From assembly GCF_900102525.1 (NCBI RefSeq), contig NZ_FNBZ01000002.1:248001-312000 (forward strand): a stretch of 64,000 nucleotides of DNA, given 5' to 3'. The notes beneath the pieces were generated by a model, which was not told where the DNA came from, did no database searches, and was given only the letters and a program-made list of their open reading frames with translations. This document shows, piece by piece, positions 1 to 7,237 of this stretch. The DNA comes from Allobosea robiniae (GTDB taxonomy: Bacteria; Pseudomonadota; Alphaproteobacteria; Rhizobiales; Beijerinckiaceae). Each line of letters starts with the position of its first letter. Positions within the stretch are counted from its first letter, which is position 1. The position numbers and the translations under genes are program-made.

Positions 1-94
1 TGCGGGCGGCGACGTAGAATATGCCGGGGCCGGGTGTGATGGCGAGCAGAAGCGCTGCGACGAAGAAGAGGGCGAACTGGGTGGGATCAGGCAT
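1..94 (-). CDS. LysE-family amino-acid exporter, N-terminal fragment
   Basis: Only the first 31 codons lie in the window. Reading leftwards from the ATG whose A is base 94, the peptide starts MPDPTQFALFFVAALLLAIT and continues PGPGIFYVAAR. The hydrophobic first helix followed by TPGPG is the signature of LysE/RhtB exporters, inner-membrane proteins that expel amino acids or related metabolites. A GGAAA stretch about ten bases upstream can serve as ribosome binding site. It lies 31 bp downstream of the paiB-like gene on the same strand, so the two are probably co-transcribed. The substrate cannot be told from this fragment. Confidence 0.8.
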   Translation of the reverse strand, partial: MPDPTQFALFFVAALLLAITPGPGIFYVAAR

Positions 95-125
95 AGGGGC
101 ACGTTTCCGGATTGAAGGTTGGGGC

Positions 126-749
126 TCAGACCGGGATCAGCGTCGCGACATGGCGATCCATCGGGCGATCGCTTTCGGCAAGGCCTGCGGTCACGCCCGC
201 GCGGTCGGCCGGGCTGCGGTTCTGGCTGAGCTTGCGTTTGCCTTCGAGCGTCGCGATCGGCATGCGCAGGCCGACGATGCCGCGCAACTGGGCCTGGACG
301 AATTCCGCCGGCGCATCGGAGACGGCCCAGGGCGCAGCGCGTTCGCCCTCGTGCAGATTGGTGAGGCGCGTCACGACATCGAGCAACCGGGCGGGGTCGT
401 CGAAGAACTCGACCGGGCCGGAGGCGTGGACCGTGACGTAATTCCAGGTCGGCACGACCTTGCCGGTCTCCTGCTTCAGCGCATACCAGCTTGGCGTGAC
501 ATAGGCGTCGGGGCCGGAGAAGATGGCGAGGCCATTGCCGACCACGGGCGCGCGCCATTGCGGGTTCGCCCTAGCGAGATGTCCGTAGAGCACGCCATGC
601 TCGCCCTCGGTCTCATCGATGAAGAGCGGCAGCGGCGTCGCGAGCGGACCCTCCGTCGTAGCGGTGATGAAGGTGGCGAGCCGGGCGGCCCGGATCGTGG
701 CCAGAAGGCTGCCCCTGTCCTCGTCGCGAAAGGCCGGTGGGGTGTACAT
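126..749 (-). CDS. PaiB-like FMN-binding negative transcriptional regulator
   Basis: A 207-residue protein of the PaiB/FMN-binding split-barrel family, matching the usual family length. It opens MYTPPAFRDEDR, carries the characteristic N-terminal segment with TPLPLFID, the YGHLARANPQWR motif and the central PTWNYVTVHASG motif, and ends with a GLRMPI..LEGKRKLSQNR segment typical of the family. The start is set by AAGGAG seven bases before the ATG; the open frame continues upstream but only as antisense to the neighbouring mocR gene. Bacillus PaiB represses sporulation and protease genes; in proteobacteria the role is poorly known and may be a flavin-linked enzyme. Divergent from the MocR regulator, its probable controller. 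Confidence 0.88.
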   Translation of the reverse strand: MYTPPAFRDEDRGSLLATIRAARLATFITATTEGPLATPLPLFIDETEGEHGVLYGHLARANPQWRAPVVGNGLAIFSGPDAYVTPSWYALKQETGKVVPTWNYVTVHASGPVEFFDDPARLLDVVTRLTNLHEGERAAPWAVSDAPAEFVQAQLRGIVGLRMPIATLEGKRKLSQNRSPADRAGVTAGLAESDRPMDRHVATLIPV

Positions 750-787
750 GCGGGAACTCCTTGTGTCGGCGCTGTCATGCCTGCAAT

Positions 788-835
788 CTGGACCGATCGG
801 AATATCCAGTTCTGAAGGTTTTCTGTGGTCCAGTT
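788..835. promoter_or_regulatory. Candidate MocR operator between paiB-like and mocR genes
   Basis: CTGGACC at 788-794 and GGTCCAG at 827-833 form an inverted pair with 32 bases between them. TCCAGTT also occurs directly repeated at 805-811 and 829-835, a 24-bp pitch. The right-hand copy overlaps the GTG start of the MocR gene. MocR-type regulators are known to bind pairs of short repeated sites near their divergent target, so this is a plausible autoregulatory operator, inferred from position and symmetry only. Confidence 0.4.
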
Positions 836-2252
836 GGAAGGGCAGGGCATCGCCCGCCGGATCATCGCCGCGATCAAGCAGCGGATTCATGGCGGAGAGT
901 ACCACCCCGGCGATCGCCTGCCGTCGAGCCGGGCGCTCGCCCTCGAATGGGGCGTGTCGCGCACCACGGTGACGGCCGCTTATGCGCAGCTGATCGGGGA
1001 AGGCTATCTGCTCAATCGCCCCGGCGCGCGTGCCGTCGTGGCGCGCGGGCTTGCCGCGGCGCCGATACCCAAGGTTGCTGCGCCTGCAAGCGAGCGGACT
1101 TTGTCCGACTTCGCCGAACGCCTGCTGGCCTTGCCCGCGCCGGCCCGGTTCCAGACCTATCGCGTCGCCGATCTCCGCTATGGCGACTTGAACGGGGCGG
1201 ATTTTCCGATGCTGCCCTGGCGCCGCGCGCTGAACCGCGCGAGCCTGCGCCGCACTGAGCGTCTGCGTTACAGCGACCCGCAGGGCTCGGCTCCGCTCAG
1301 GGCTGCTTTGCAGAGCTATCTGTGGCGCGCTCGCGGGATCAGCTGCGCGCCGGAACAGATCGTCGTCGTCAACGGCTCGCAGCAAGGCCTCGATCTCTGC
1401 GCCCGGTTGCTGCTCAATCCCAGCGATCGGTTCGTCATGGAGGACCCAGGCTACGTGCTGGCGCGGCATGCGTTCGCTGCCGCGGGCGGCGTGGCGGTCC
1501 CTGTCGCCGTCGATCGCGAAGGCATCCGGACGGATGGGCTGCCGGCAGCGCGATTAGCCTATGTCACGCCGTCCCATCAGTATCCGCTGGGCAGCGTGCT
1601 TTCGGCGGCGAGGCGACGGGCCTTGCTGGACTGGGCCGTCGAAGCCGGGGCCGTGATCGTCGAGGACGACTATGACGGCGAATACCGGCACGGCGTCGCG
1701 CCGATCCCGCCTCTCCAGACGTCGGCGCCTGATACGGTCATCTATCTCGGCACGGTCTCGAAGACGCTCTCGCCGACCCTGCGGCTCGGCTATCTCGTCG
1801 TGCCGCCCGATCTCTGCGGCGTCTTCGCGGAGGCCAAGCGCCTCACCGACCGGCACACACCGCTGCTGGAACAGGAGGCGCTGGCGGAATTTCTCGCCAG
1901 CGGTGGCTATGAGCGCCATATCCGCAGCATCCGCCGGCGCAATGCGGAGCGCCGGGCCGCGCTGTTGCAGGCTCTGGCGACGGAGTGCGGTTCGCGCCTG
2001 ACGGTGGCCGGTGCGGATACCGGCCTGCATGTCGTCGCCTGGCTGAACGGTGTCCCGGCGGAGCGGGAGGCGAGCATCGTCGAAGCCGCACGCGCGGCCG
2101 GGATCGGCCTCTATCCGATCGGGCCGCTCTACGCCTCTCCCTTGGAGCGCCCGGCCGAGGCCGGGTTCGTGATCGGCTATGCGGCGCATGATGTCGACGT
2201 CATCCGCCGCGGTATCGCCGGGCTGGCCGAGGTGTTCGCGGCGGCCGGCTGA
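825..2252 (+). CDS. MocR/PdxR-family GntR regulator with aminotransferase-like domain
   Basis: A 475-residue fusion. Residues about 1-75 form a GntR winged helix (GDRLPSSRALALEWGVSRTT is the recognition region). The rest is a fold-type I PLP aminotransferase-like sensor domain. The expected PLP lysine is about residue 313 in GTVSKTLSPTLRLGY, and the NGSQQGLDLCARLL and VEDDYDGEYR motifs are present, so PLP binding looks intact. Proteins of this kind use PLP or an amino acid as effector and usually control a divergently encoded gene. Here that is the paiB-lysE pair, which fits regulation of amine or amino-acid detoxification or export. GTG start; full family length. Confidence 0.9.
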   Translation: MVQLEGQGIARRIIAAIKQRIHGGEYHPGDRLPSSRALALEWGVSRTTVTAAYAQLIGEGYLLNRPGARAVVARGLAAAPIPKVAAPASERTLSDFAERLLALPAPARFQTYRVADLRYGDLNGADFPMLPWRRALNRASLRRTERLRYSDPQGSAPLRAALQSYLWRARGISCAPEQIVVVNGSQQGLDLCARLLLNPSDRFVMEDPGYVLARHAFAAAGGVAVPVAVDREGIRTDGLPAARLAYVTPSHQYPLGSVLSAARRRALLDWAVEAGAVIVEDDYDGEYRHGVAPIPPLQTSAPDTVIYLGTVSKTLSPTLRLGYLVVPPDLCGVFAEAKRLTDRHTPLLEQEALAEFLASGGYERHIRSIRRRNAERRAALLQALATECGSRLTVAGADTGLHVVAWLNGVPAEREASIVEAARAAGIGLYPIGPLYASPLERPAEAGFVIGYAAHDVDVIRRGIAGLAEVFAAAG

Positions 2253-2254
2253 GA

Positions 2255-2881
2255 TCAGCTCCGCAGGCCGCCGAGCATCAGGTCGCAGTAATCCTGGGCG
2301 AAGGCCGCAGCGCGACGGCCCTTGCCCGGCTTGAACCAGCGCACCATCCAGTTGAGCATCGAGAGGATGGCGCGGCTGGTGGTGTCGATATCGATCGGGC
2401 GGAAGGCGCCCTGGGCGACGCCGTCGGCGATGATCTGCCGCAGCGCCTGCTCGTGATCGTCGCGCAGCTTCTGCGCCTCCGCGATCATCACCACGTTCTC
2501 CATGCCGCCATAGCCGACGAGCATGGTGAGGAAGCCATCGTAATGCTCTTCGAAGAAATCGGCATGGGCGGTCATGAAGCCGGCCAGCGCCTCTTCGGGG
2601 CCGGAGGTTTGCATCGTGGCTTGTGAGACATGCTGGCGTAAGCCCTCCAGCGTGCGCACGATGATCGCCTCGTAGATCTCCTTCTTGTTCGGGAAATAGT
2701 GATAGATCGCGGCCTTGGTGACCCCGACGGAGGCGGCGAGTTCTCCCAGCGACGTCCCGTCATAGCCGTCCTGGGCGAAGAGACGGGCGGCATCGTCGAG
2801 GATGCGGTTGCGCGCATCCGGAATGATCGGCGGGCGTCCCTGGCGCTTCGATTTGATTTCGGTGTTGCCGGGCGCCGACAT
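2255..2881 (-). CDS. TetR/AcrR-family transcriptional regulator
   Basis: A 208-residue TetR-type repressor. After a basic N-terminal tail (KSKRQGRPP) comes the helix-turn-helix, with ILDDAARLFAQDGYDGTSL and the recognition helix segment VTKAAIYHYFPNKKEIYEAI at about residues 45-65. The C-terminal ligand domain contains many aromatics and a FMTAHADFFEEHYDGFL segment and resembles regulators of acyl-CoA metabolism. It lies nine bases downstream of the CoA-transferase gene on the same strand and so is probably in its operon. The likely target is the palindrome at 4110-4135 in the promoter region shared with the acyl-CoA dehydrogenase. The effector is probably an acyl-CoA; this is inference from context. 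Confidence 0.9.
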   Translation of the reverse strand: MSAPGNTEIKSKRQGRPPIIPDARNRILDDAARLFAQDGYDGTSLGELAASVGVTKAAIYHYFPNKKEIYEAIIVRTLEGLRQHVSQATMQTSGPEEALAGFMTAHADFFEEHYDGFLTMLVGYGGMENVVMIAEAQKLRDDHEQALRQIIADGVAQGAFRPIDIDTTSRAILSMLNWMVRWFKPGKGRRAAAFAQDYCDLMLGGLRS

Positions 2882-2889
2882 GGTCTGCG

Positions 2890-4086
2890 TCAGCCGATCG
2901 CGCCGGAGGACCGCAGCCGCTCGATCTGCTCAGGTCCAAGGCCGAGATGCTCGGCCAGAACCGCGTCGGTATGCTGCCCGATCGCGGGCGGCGGCGTCGG
3001 CTCCCGGCTGGGGCTTGCGGACATGCGCAGCGGACTGCGGACCGAGCGGAAGCTGCCGATGGTCGGAGCGGGCACGGAGACGACGCTCTGGCGCAGCGCC
3101 GCGATGTCGCTGGTCAGGGCCTGGCCAACGCTGCGGACTTCGCCGGCCGGCACGCTGGCGGCACGCAGCTCGGCGAGCAGCGCAGGCAGACTCAGGCTTG
3201 CGAAATGCTGTTCGAGCAGGGGGAGCAGCGTGTCCCGATGCTCGGTGCGCTTGCGATTAGTCGCGTAGCGCGGGTCGTCGGAAAGATGGGCCAGGCCGAT
3301 GACCCGGCAGAAGCGGCGGAACTGCTCTTCAGTCCCGACGGCGATGGCGATGCGCCCGTCGCTGCAGGCGAAGATCTGGTAGGGCGCGATGCTGGGATGG
3401 GCATTGCCGTAGCGGCCGTGCTCCTTGCCGGTATTGAGATAGCCCGAGGCGACATTCGCGAGGAGGAACAGCGCGCTGTCGTTGAGGCCGATATCGAGCC
3501 ATTGCCCCTCACCGGTGCGCTCGCGCATGTAGAGCGCTGCGAGCACCGCCTGGACCGCGTTCATGCCGGTGACGAGATCGATGAAGGCGACGCCGAGCCG
3601 CATCGGTTCGCCATCGCGCTCGCCGGTGATCGCCATGAAGCCGGATTCAGCCTGGATGATGAAATCGTAGCCGGGGCGCTCTTCAAGTTCGTGCCCGCGC
3701 CCGTAACCGGAGATCGAGCAGACGATCAGGCGCGGATTGATCGCCTTCAGGTCCTCATAAGTCAGCTTGAACTTGCGCAGCGAGGCCGGCCGGAAATTCT
3801 CGACGAGGATATCGGCCTTGCGGGCGAGCTCGATGATGATCTCGCGACCCTCGGGCCTGCCGATATCGACGGCGAGGCTCTTCTTGTTGCGGTTGGCGCC
3901 GAGATAATAGGTCGAGATGCCCTCGACCGAGGGCGGCATCCAGCCGCGCGTGTCGTCGCCGGCGCCGGGCTGTTCGATCTTCCAGATCTCCGCGCCGAGA
4001 TCGCCCAGCGTCATGGTCGCCCAGGGGCCGGCGAGGACGCGGGAGAGATCGAGAACCTTGATGCCGTCCAGTACCGCGCCCATCAC
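2890..4086 (-). CDS. CaiB/BaiF class III CoA-transferase
   Basis: A 398-residue class III (Frc/CaiB-type) CoA-transferase, which moves CoA between carboxylic acids through an enzyme-anhydride intermediate. Typical N-terminal motifs are visible: GIKVLDLSRVLAGPWATM, DLGAEIWKIEQPGAGDDTR and the NRNKKSLAVDI segment. The expected catalytic aspartate aligns with D170 in AFIDLVTGM, about where Asp169 lies in formyl-CoA transferase. Divergent from an acyl-CoA dehydrogenase and followed by a TetR regulator, so it probably activates a carboxylic acid that the dehydrogenase then oxidises. The acid itself cannot be read from the sequence. Full length for the family. Confidence 0.92.
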   Translation of the reverse strand: MMGAVLDGIKVLDLSRVLAGPWATMTLGDLGAEIWKIEQPGAGDDTRGWMPPSVEGISTYYLGANRNKKSLAVDIGRPEGREIIIELARKADILVENFRPASLRKFKLTYEDLKAINPRLIVCSISGYGRGHELEERPGYDFIIQAESGFMAITGERDGEPMRLGVAFIDLVTGMNAVQAVLAALYMRERTGEGQWLDIGLNDSALFLLANVASGYLNTGKEHGRYGNAHPSIAPYQIFACSDGRIAIAVGTEEQFRRFCRVIGLAHLSDDPRYATNRKRTEHRDTLLPLLEQHFASLSLPALLAELRAASVPAGEVRSVGQALTSDIAALRQSVVSVPAPTIGSFRSVRSPLRMSASPSREPTPPPAIGQHTDAVLAEHLGLGPEQIERLRSSGAIG

Positions 4087-4109
4087 CGCCCGCCTCGTGC
4101 TCTCGATAT

Positions 4110-4135
4110 TTACTTACCGGCTGGAAGGTATTTAA
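4110..4135. promoter_or_regulatory. Palindrome between CoA-transferase and acyl-CoA dehydrogenase, probable TetR operator
   Basis: The arms TTACTTACC (4110-4118) and GGTATTTAA (4127-4135) are inverted repeats agreeing at seven of nine positions around an 8-bp centre. The AT-rich stretch stands out in a GC-rich region and lies in the 109-bp space between divergent starts. A TetR gene closes the leftward operon, and TetR dimers bind palindromes of this size, so it may control both directions. Confidence 0.5.
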
Positions 4136-4195
4136 CTGCCAGGCCTTGTCAAGGAAGCCGGAGGCGCCGGGCGAGGGCAAGCGAGGGAGACGGCG

Positions 4196-5347
4196 ATGGC
4201 CTTGGACAGCGAGACGATGCAGGGGCTGCTGGAGAGCGTGGCGCGTTTCGTGCGCGAGCGCCTGCGGCCCCTGGAGCATCAGGTCGCGCAGGAGGATCGC
4301 ATTCCCGCGGAGATCCGCCGGGAGATCGCGGAAATGGGCCTGTTCGGCCTGTCGATCCCGGAAGAGTACGGCGGTCTCGGCCTGACGATGGAGGAGGAGG
4401 TCCGTGTCGCCTTCGAACTCGGCAAGACCTCGCCGGCTTTCCGCTCGCTGATCGGGACCAATAACGGCATCGGCTCGCAAGGGCTGATCATGGACGGCAC
4501 GGAAGAGCAGAAGCGGCGCTACCTGCCGCGACTGGCTTCGGGCGAATTGATCAGCTCGTTCGCGCTGACCGAGCCGGAGGCGGGTTCGGATGCGGCTTCG
4601 CTGAAGACCTCGGCGCGAAAGGTCGAGGGCGGCTATATCCTCAACGGCACCAAGCGCTTCATTACCAATGCCCCGCATGCCGGGCTGTTCACGGTGTTCG
4701 CGCGGACCGATCCGTCGCAGCCCGGCGCCAAGGGCGTCTCGGCCTTCCTCGTCGAGGCTGGTACTCCGGGGCTCTCGCTCGGGCCGATCGACAAGAAGAT
4801 GGGCCAGAGCGGTTCGCATACCTCGGATGTGATCTTCGAGGATTGCCGCGTGCCGGCCGATGCGCTGCTCGGCGGGCGCGAGGGGCAAGGCTTCCGCACG
4901 GCGATGAAGGTACTCGACCGGGGACGCCTGCACATCTCGGCGGTCTGTGTCGCGATGGCCGAGCGCGTGATCGATGACAGCCTGCGCTACGCCGTCGAGC
5001 GCAAGCAGTTCGGCCAGCCGATCGCCGAATTCCAGCTCGTGCAGGCCATGCTCGCCGACAGCCGGACCGAGGCCTATGCGGCGCGTTGCATGGTGCTGGA
5101 GACGGCGCGGGCCAAGGATCGCGGCGAAGACGTCGCGACGGATGCCGCCTGCTGCAAACTCTTCGCCAGCGAGATGGTCGGCCGCGTCGTCGACCGCGCG
5201 GTGCAGATCCATGGCGGGGCCGGCTATATCGCCGATCACGGCATCGAGCGCTTCTACCGGGATGCGCGCCTGTTCCGGATCTACGAGGGCACCTCGCAGA
5301 TCCAGCAGATCGTCATCGCTCGCAACATGGTGAAGGCGTTGGGCTGA
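4196..5347 (+). CDS. Acyl-CoA dehydrogenase
   Basis: A 383-residue flavoprotein of the acyl-CoA dehydrogenase family, which introduces an alpha-beta double bond into an acyl-CoA and passes electrons to ETF. Visible are the N-terminal helical domain, the FAD/substrate motif FALTEPEAGSDAASLKT, the middle-domain FITNAPHAGLFTVFART, the RKQFGQPIAEFQLVQ segment, the QIHGGAGYIADHGIERFYRDAR motif and the terminal RIYEGTSQIQQ, whose glutamate (about residue 364) is at the place of the short/medium-chain catalytic base. Divergent from the CoA-transferase, implying a joint acid-activation and oxidation pathway. Chain length and branching of the substrate are unknown. Confidence 0.95.
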   Translation: MALDSETMQGLLESVARFVRERLRPLEHQVAQEDRIPAEIRREIAEMGLFGLSIPEEYGGLGLTMEEEVRVAFELGKTSPAFRSLIGTNNGIGSQGLIMDGTEEQKRRYLPRLASGELISSFALTEPEAGSDAASLKTSARKVEGGYILNGTKRFITNAPHAGLFTVFARTDPSQPGAKGVSAFLVEAGTPGLSLGPIDKKMGQSGSHTSDVIFEDCRVPADALLGGREGQGFRTAMKVLDRGRLHISAVCVAMAERVIDDSLRYAVERKQFGQPIAEFQLVQAMLADSRTEAYAARCMVLETARAKDRGEDVATDAACCKLFASEMVGRVVDRAVQIHGGAGYIADHGIERFYRDARLFRIYEGTSQIQQIVIARNMVKALG

Positions 5348-5353
5348 AGTCCC

Positions 5354-6226
5354 TCAGCGCCGCTCGTCGAGCGCGTCGCGGACGCCGTCGCCGAGCAGGT
5401 TCACCGCCAGGATCAGCAGGCAGAGCCCGGCGCCCGGCAAGGCGATCAGCCAGGGGTCGAACAGGATGTGTTCGCGCCCTTCGGCGATCATCAGGCCCCA
5501 GGACGGGGTCGGCGGCTGGGCGCCGAGGCCGAGGAAGGAGAGCGCGGCTTCGAGCAGGATGACGTTGGCGATCTCCAGCGTCGCGACCACGATCAGCGTG
5601 TTGCGCAGGTTCGGCAGGATGCCGTGCAGCATGATGTAGAGATGCGAGGCGCCGAAGGATTGGGTCGCCTGCACGAACTCCCGGCTGCGCAGGCTCTGAG
5701 CCGCGGCGCGCACGACCACGGCGAAACGGTCCCAGAGCAGCAGGCTCAAGACGATGGCGAGCGTCTTCAACGAGGCGCCGCCCAGCGCCACCGCTGCGAG
5801 CGCGACCAGCACGATCGGCAGCGAGAGGCGCGTCGTCACGATGAAGCTGATCGCCATGTCGACACGCCCACCGAAATAGCCGGCGGCGAGCCCGAGCATC
5901 GTGCCGATGAACCCGGCGCAGAGTGTGACGCCAAGCCCGATCAGCAGCGAGACGCGTGCGCCATAGAGCAGGCGGGCGAGATAGTCGCGGCCGAGATGGT
6001 CAGTGCCGAGGAGGTGCGCCGGGTCCGAGCCCGGATACCAGAACGGCGGCACCATGCGCTTGCCGAGATCCTGGGCGATCGGATCATGGCTTGAGAGCCA
6101 GGGCGCGAAGATCGCGACGAAGACGATGACGGCGAGCAGGCCGCCGCCGATGCGGATGGCGCTGCTGGCGCTCAGACCCTTGAAGAGCTTGCGCCGGCGG
6201 ATGGCAGGGCTGTCGGCGATCGACAT
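5354..6226 (-). CDS. Dipeptide-type ABC transporter permease, DppC-like
   Basis: A 290-residue inner-membrane permease of the DppC/OppC type. It has a first membrane segment at about residues 25-45, the DLGKRMVPPFWYPGSDPAHLLGT-type periplasmic linker region, the conserved GTDHLGRDYLARLLYGARVSL signature, four to five further membrane helices and the coupling-helix region SFGASHLYIMLHGILPNLRNT. Its ATG overlaps the stop of the DppB-like gene, so the two are translationally coupled and form the channel heterodimer. No ATP-binding subunit is encoded nearby, so the transporter must use ATPases encoded elsewhere. The substrate is unknown; the adjacent carbamoyl hydrolase hints at modified amino acids. 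Confidence 0.93.
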   Translation of the reverse strand: MSIADSPAIRRRKLFKGLSASSAIRIGGGLLAVIVFVAIFAPWLSSHDPIAQDLGKRMVPPFWYPGSDPAHLLGTDHLGRDYLARLLYGARVSLLIGLGVTLCAGFIGTMLGLAAGYFGGRVDMAISFIVTTRLSLPIVLVALAAVALGGASLKTLAIVLSLLLWDRFAVVVRAAAQSLRSREFVQATQSFGASHLYIMLHGILPNLRNTLIVVATLEIANVILLEAALSFLGLGAQPPTPSWGLMIAEGREHILFDPWLIALPGAGLCLLILAVNLLGDGVRDALDERR

Positions 6227-7143
6227 CAGGCGCTCCTTAGGCGGGGATCGAGCCAGGCATTGATCAGGTCGGCCACGGTCGTCAGCGTGACGTAGATCAG
6301 CGAGAGGATCAGGATGATTGCCTGCACGACGGGCAGGTCGCTGCGCAGCAGCGATTCCCAGGCGAGGCGGCCGAGACCGTTGATGGCGAAGACGCTCTCG
6401 ATCACGATCGAGCCCGAGAGCATCAGGCCGAACTGCACGGCGGCGAGCGAGACCAGCGGCAGCACGGCGTTGCGCAGCGCGTGGACCAGCAGGACGCGCG
6501 GCTGCGAGGCGCCCTTGGCGCGGGCGGTGCGGATATAGTCGGCGGTGAGCACGTCGATCATGCCGGCGCGGGTGAGGCGCATCAAAGCGGGCATCGCGTA
6601 GTAGCTGAGCACCACGACGGGCAGGATATAGCCCTGCCAGCTTTCCGTACCGGAGATCGGCACGAGCCCGTACCAGACGCCGAAGACGACGATCAGGATC
6701 AGGCCGAGCCAGAAGCTCGGGATCGCCTGGCCGAGCACGGCGAGCATCAGGGCGATGCGGTCGATCGTGCCGCCGGGCTTGAGCGAGGCGAGGATGCCGA
6801 GCGGGACGGCGACGACGAGCGCTAGCAGGAAGGCGAGAGAGCCGAGGACGAGCGTGACTGAGAGCCGCTCGGTGATGATCGGCGCCACCGGCAGGTTGAA
6901 ATAGAGGCTCGTGCCAAAATTGCCGGTGAAGGCATTGCCGATCCAGCTCAGGAATTGCAGCGGGATCGGCCGGTCGAGGCCATAGGCCTGCCGGATCAAT
7001 TCGACATCCTGCGCCCGGCCGGCCTGTCCGGCGAGGACGACGGCGGGATCGCCGGAGACGAACATCAATCCGAAGGCGACGGCCGAGACGGCGAGCGCCA
7101 CGAGGGCGGCGACGATCAGGCGGCGCGCGAGAAAGGGCAGCAT
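6226..7143 (-). CDS. Dipeptide-type ABC transporter permease, DppB-like
   Basis: A 305-residue DppB/OppB-type permease with an N-terminal membrane helix (LARRLIVAALVALAVSAVAF) and five more predicted helices. It has the DPAVVLAGQAGRAQDVE and YGLDRPIPLQFLSW segments usual for the family and the EAA-like cytoplasmic loop around TARAKGASQPRVLLVHALRNAV. The middle gene of a leftward operon: substrate-binding protein, this permease, then the DppC partner overlapping its end. The 94-bp gap to the binding-protein gene contains a strong hairpin, a common arrangement that gives more binding protein than permease. Confidence 0.93.
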   Translation of the reverse strand: MLPFLARRLIVAALVALAVSAVAFGLMFVSGDPAVVLAGQAGRAQDVELIRQAYGLDRPIPLQFLSWIGNAFTGNFGTSLYFNLPVAPIITERLSVTLVLGSLAFLLALVVAVPLGILASLKPGGTIDRIALMLAVLGQAIPSFWLGLILIVVFGVWYGLVPISGTESWQGYILPVVVLSYYAMPALMRLTRAGMIDVLTADYIRTARAKGASQPRVLLVHALRNAVLPLVSLAAVQFGLMLSGSIVIESVFAINGLGRLAWESLLRSDLPVVQAIILILSLIYVTLTTVADLINAWLDPRLRSA

Positions 7144-7185
7144 GACGGCTCCGGGAATAGCGGGTCGGCCTGCCTGGCAGGGATG

Positions 7186-7218
7186 GCGCCGCTACCGGGC
7201 GAAAGCCCGTAGCGGCGC
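7186..7218 (-). promoter_or_regulatory. Hairpin between binding-protein and permease genes
   Basis: GCGCCGCTACCGGGC (7186-7200), GAAA loop and GCCCGTAGCGGCGC (7205-7218) form a 14-bp stem with one bulged C and a stable GNRA-type tetraloop in one orientation. It follows the binding-protein stop and precedes the permease start, with no T-run. It probably protects the upstream message or attenuates transcription so that binding protein is made in excess. Confidence 0.55.
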
Positions 7219-7237
7219 GGCGATACGGATGAAGCTG

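Noticed and set aside
750..1469. N-terminal extension of the paiB-like frame
   Set aside because: It is antisense to the mocR gene and has no similarity to the family; AAGGAG supports the ATG at 749.
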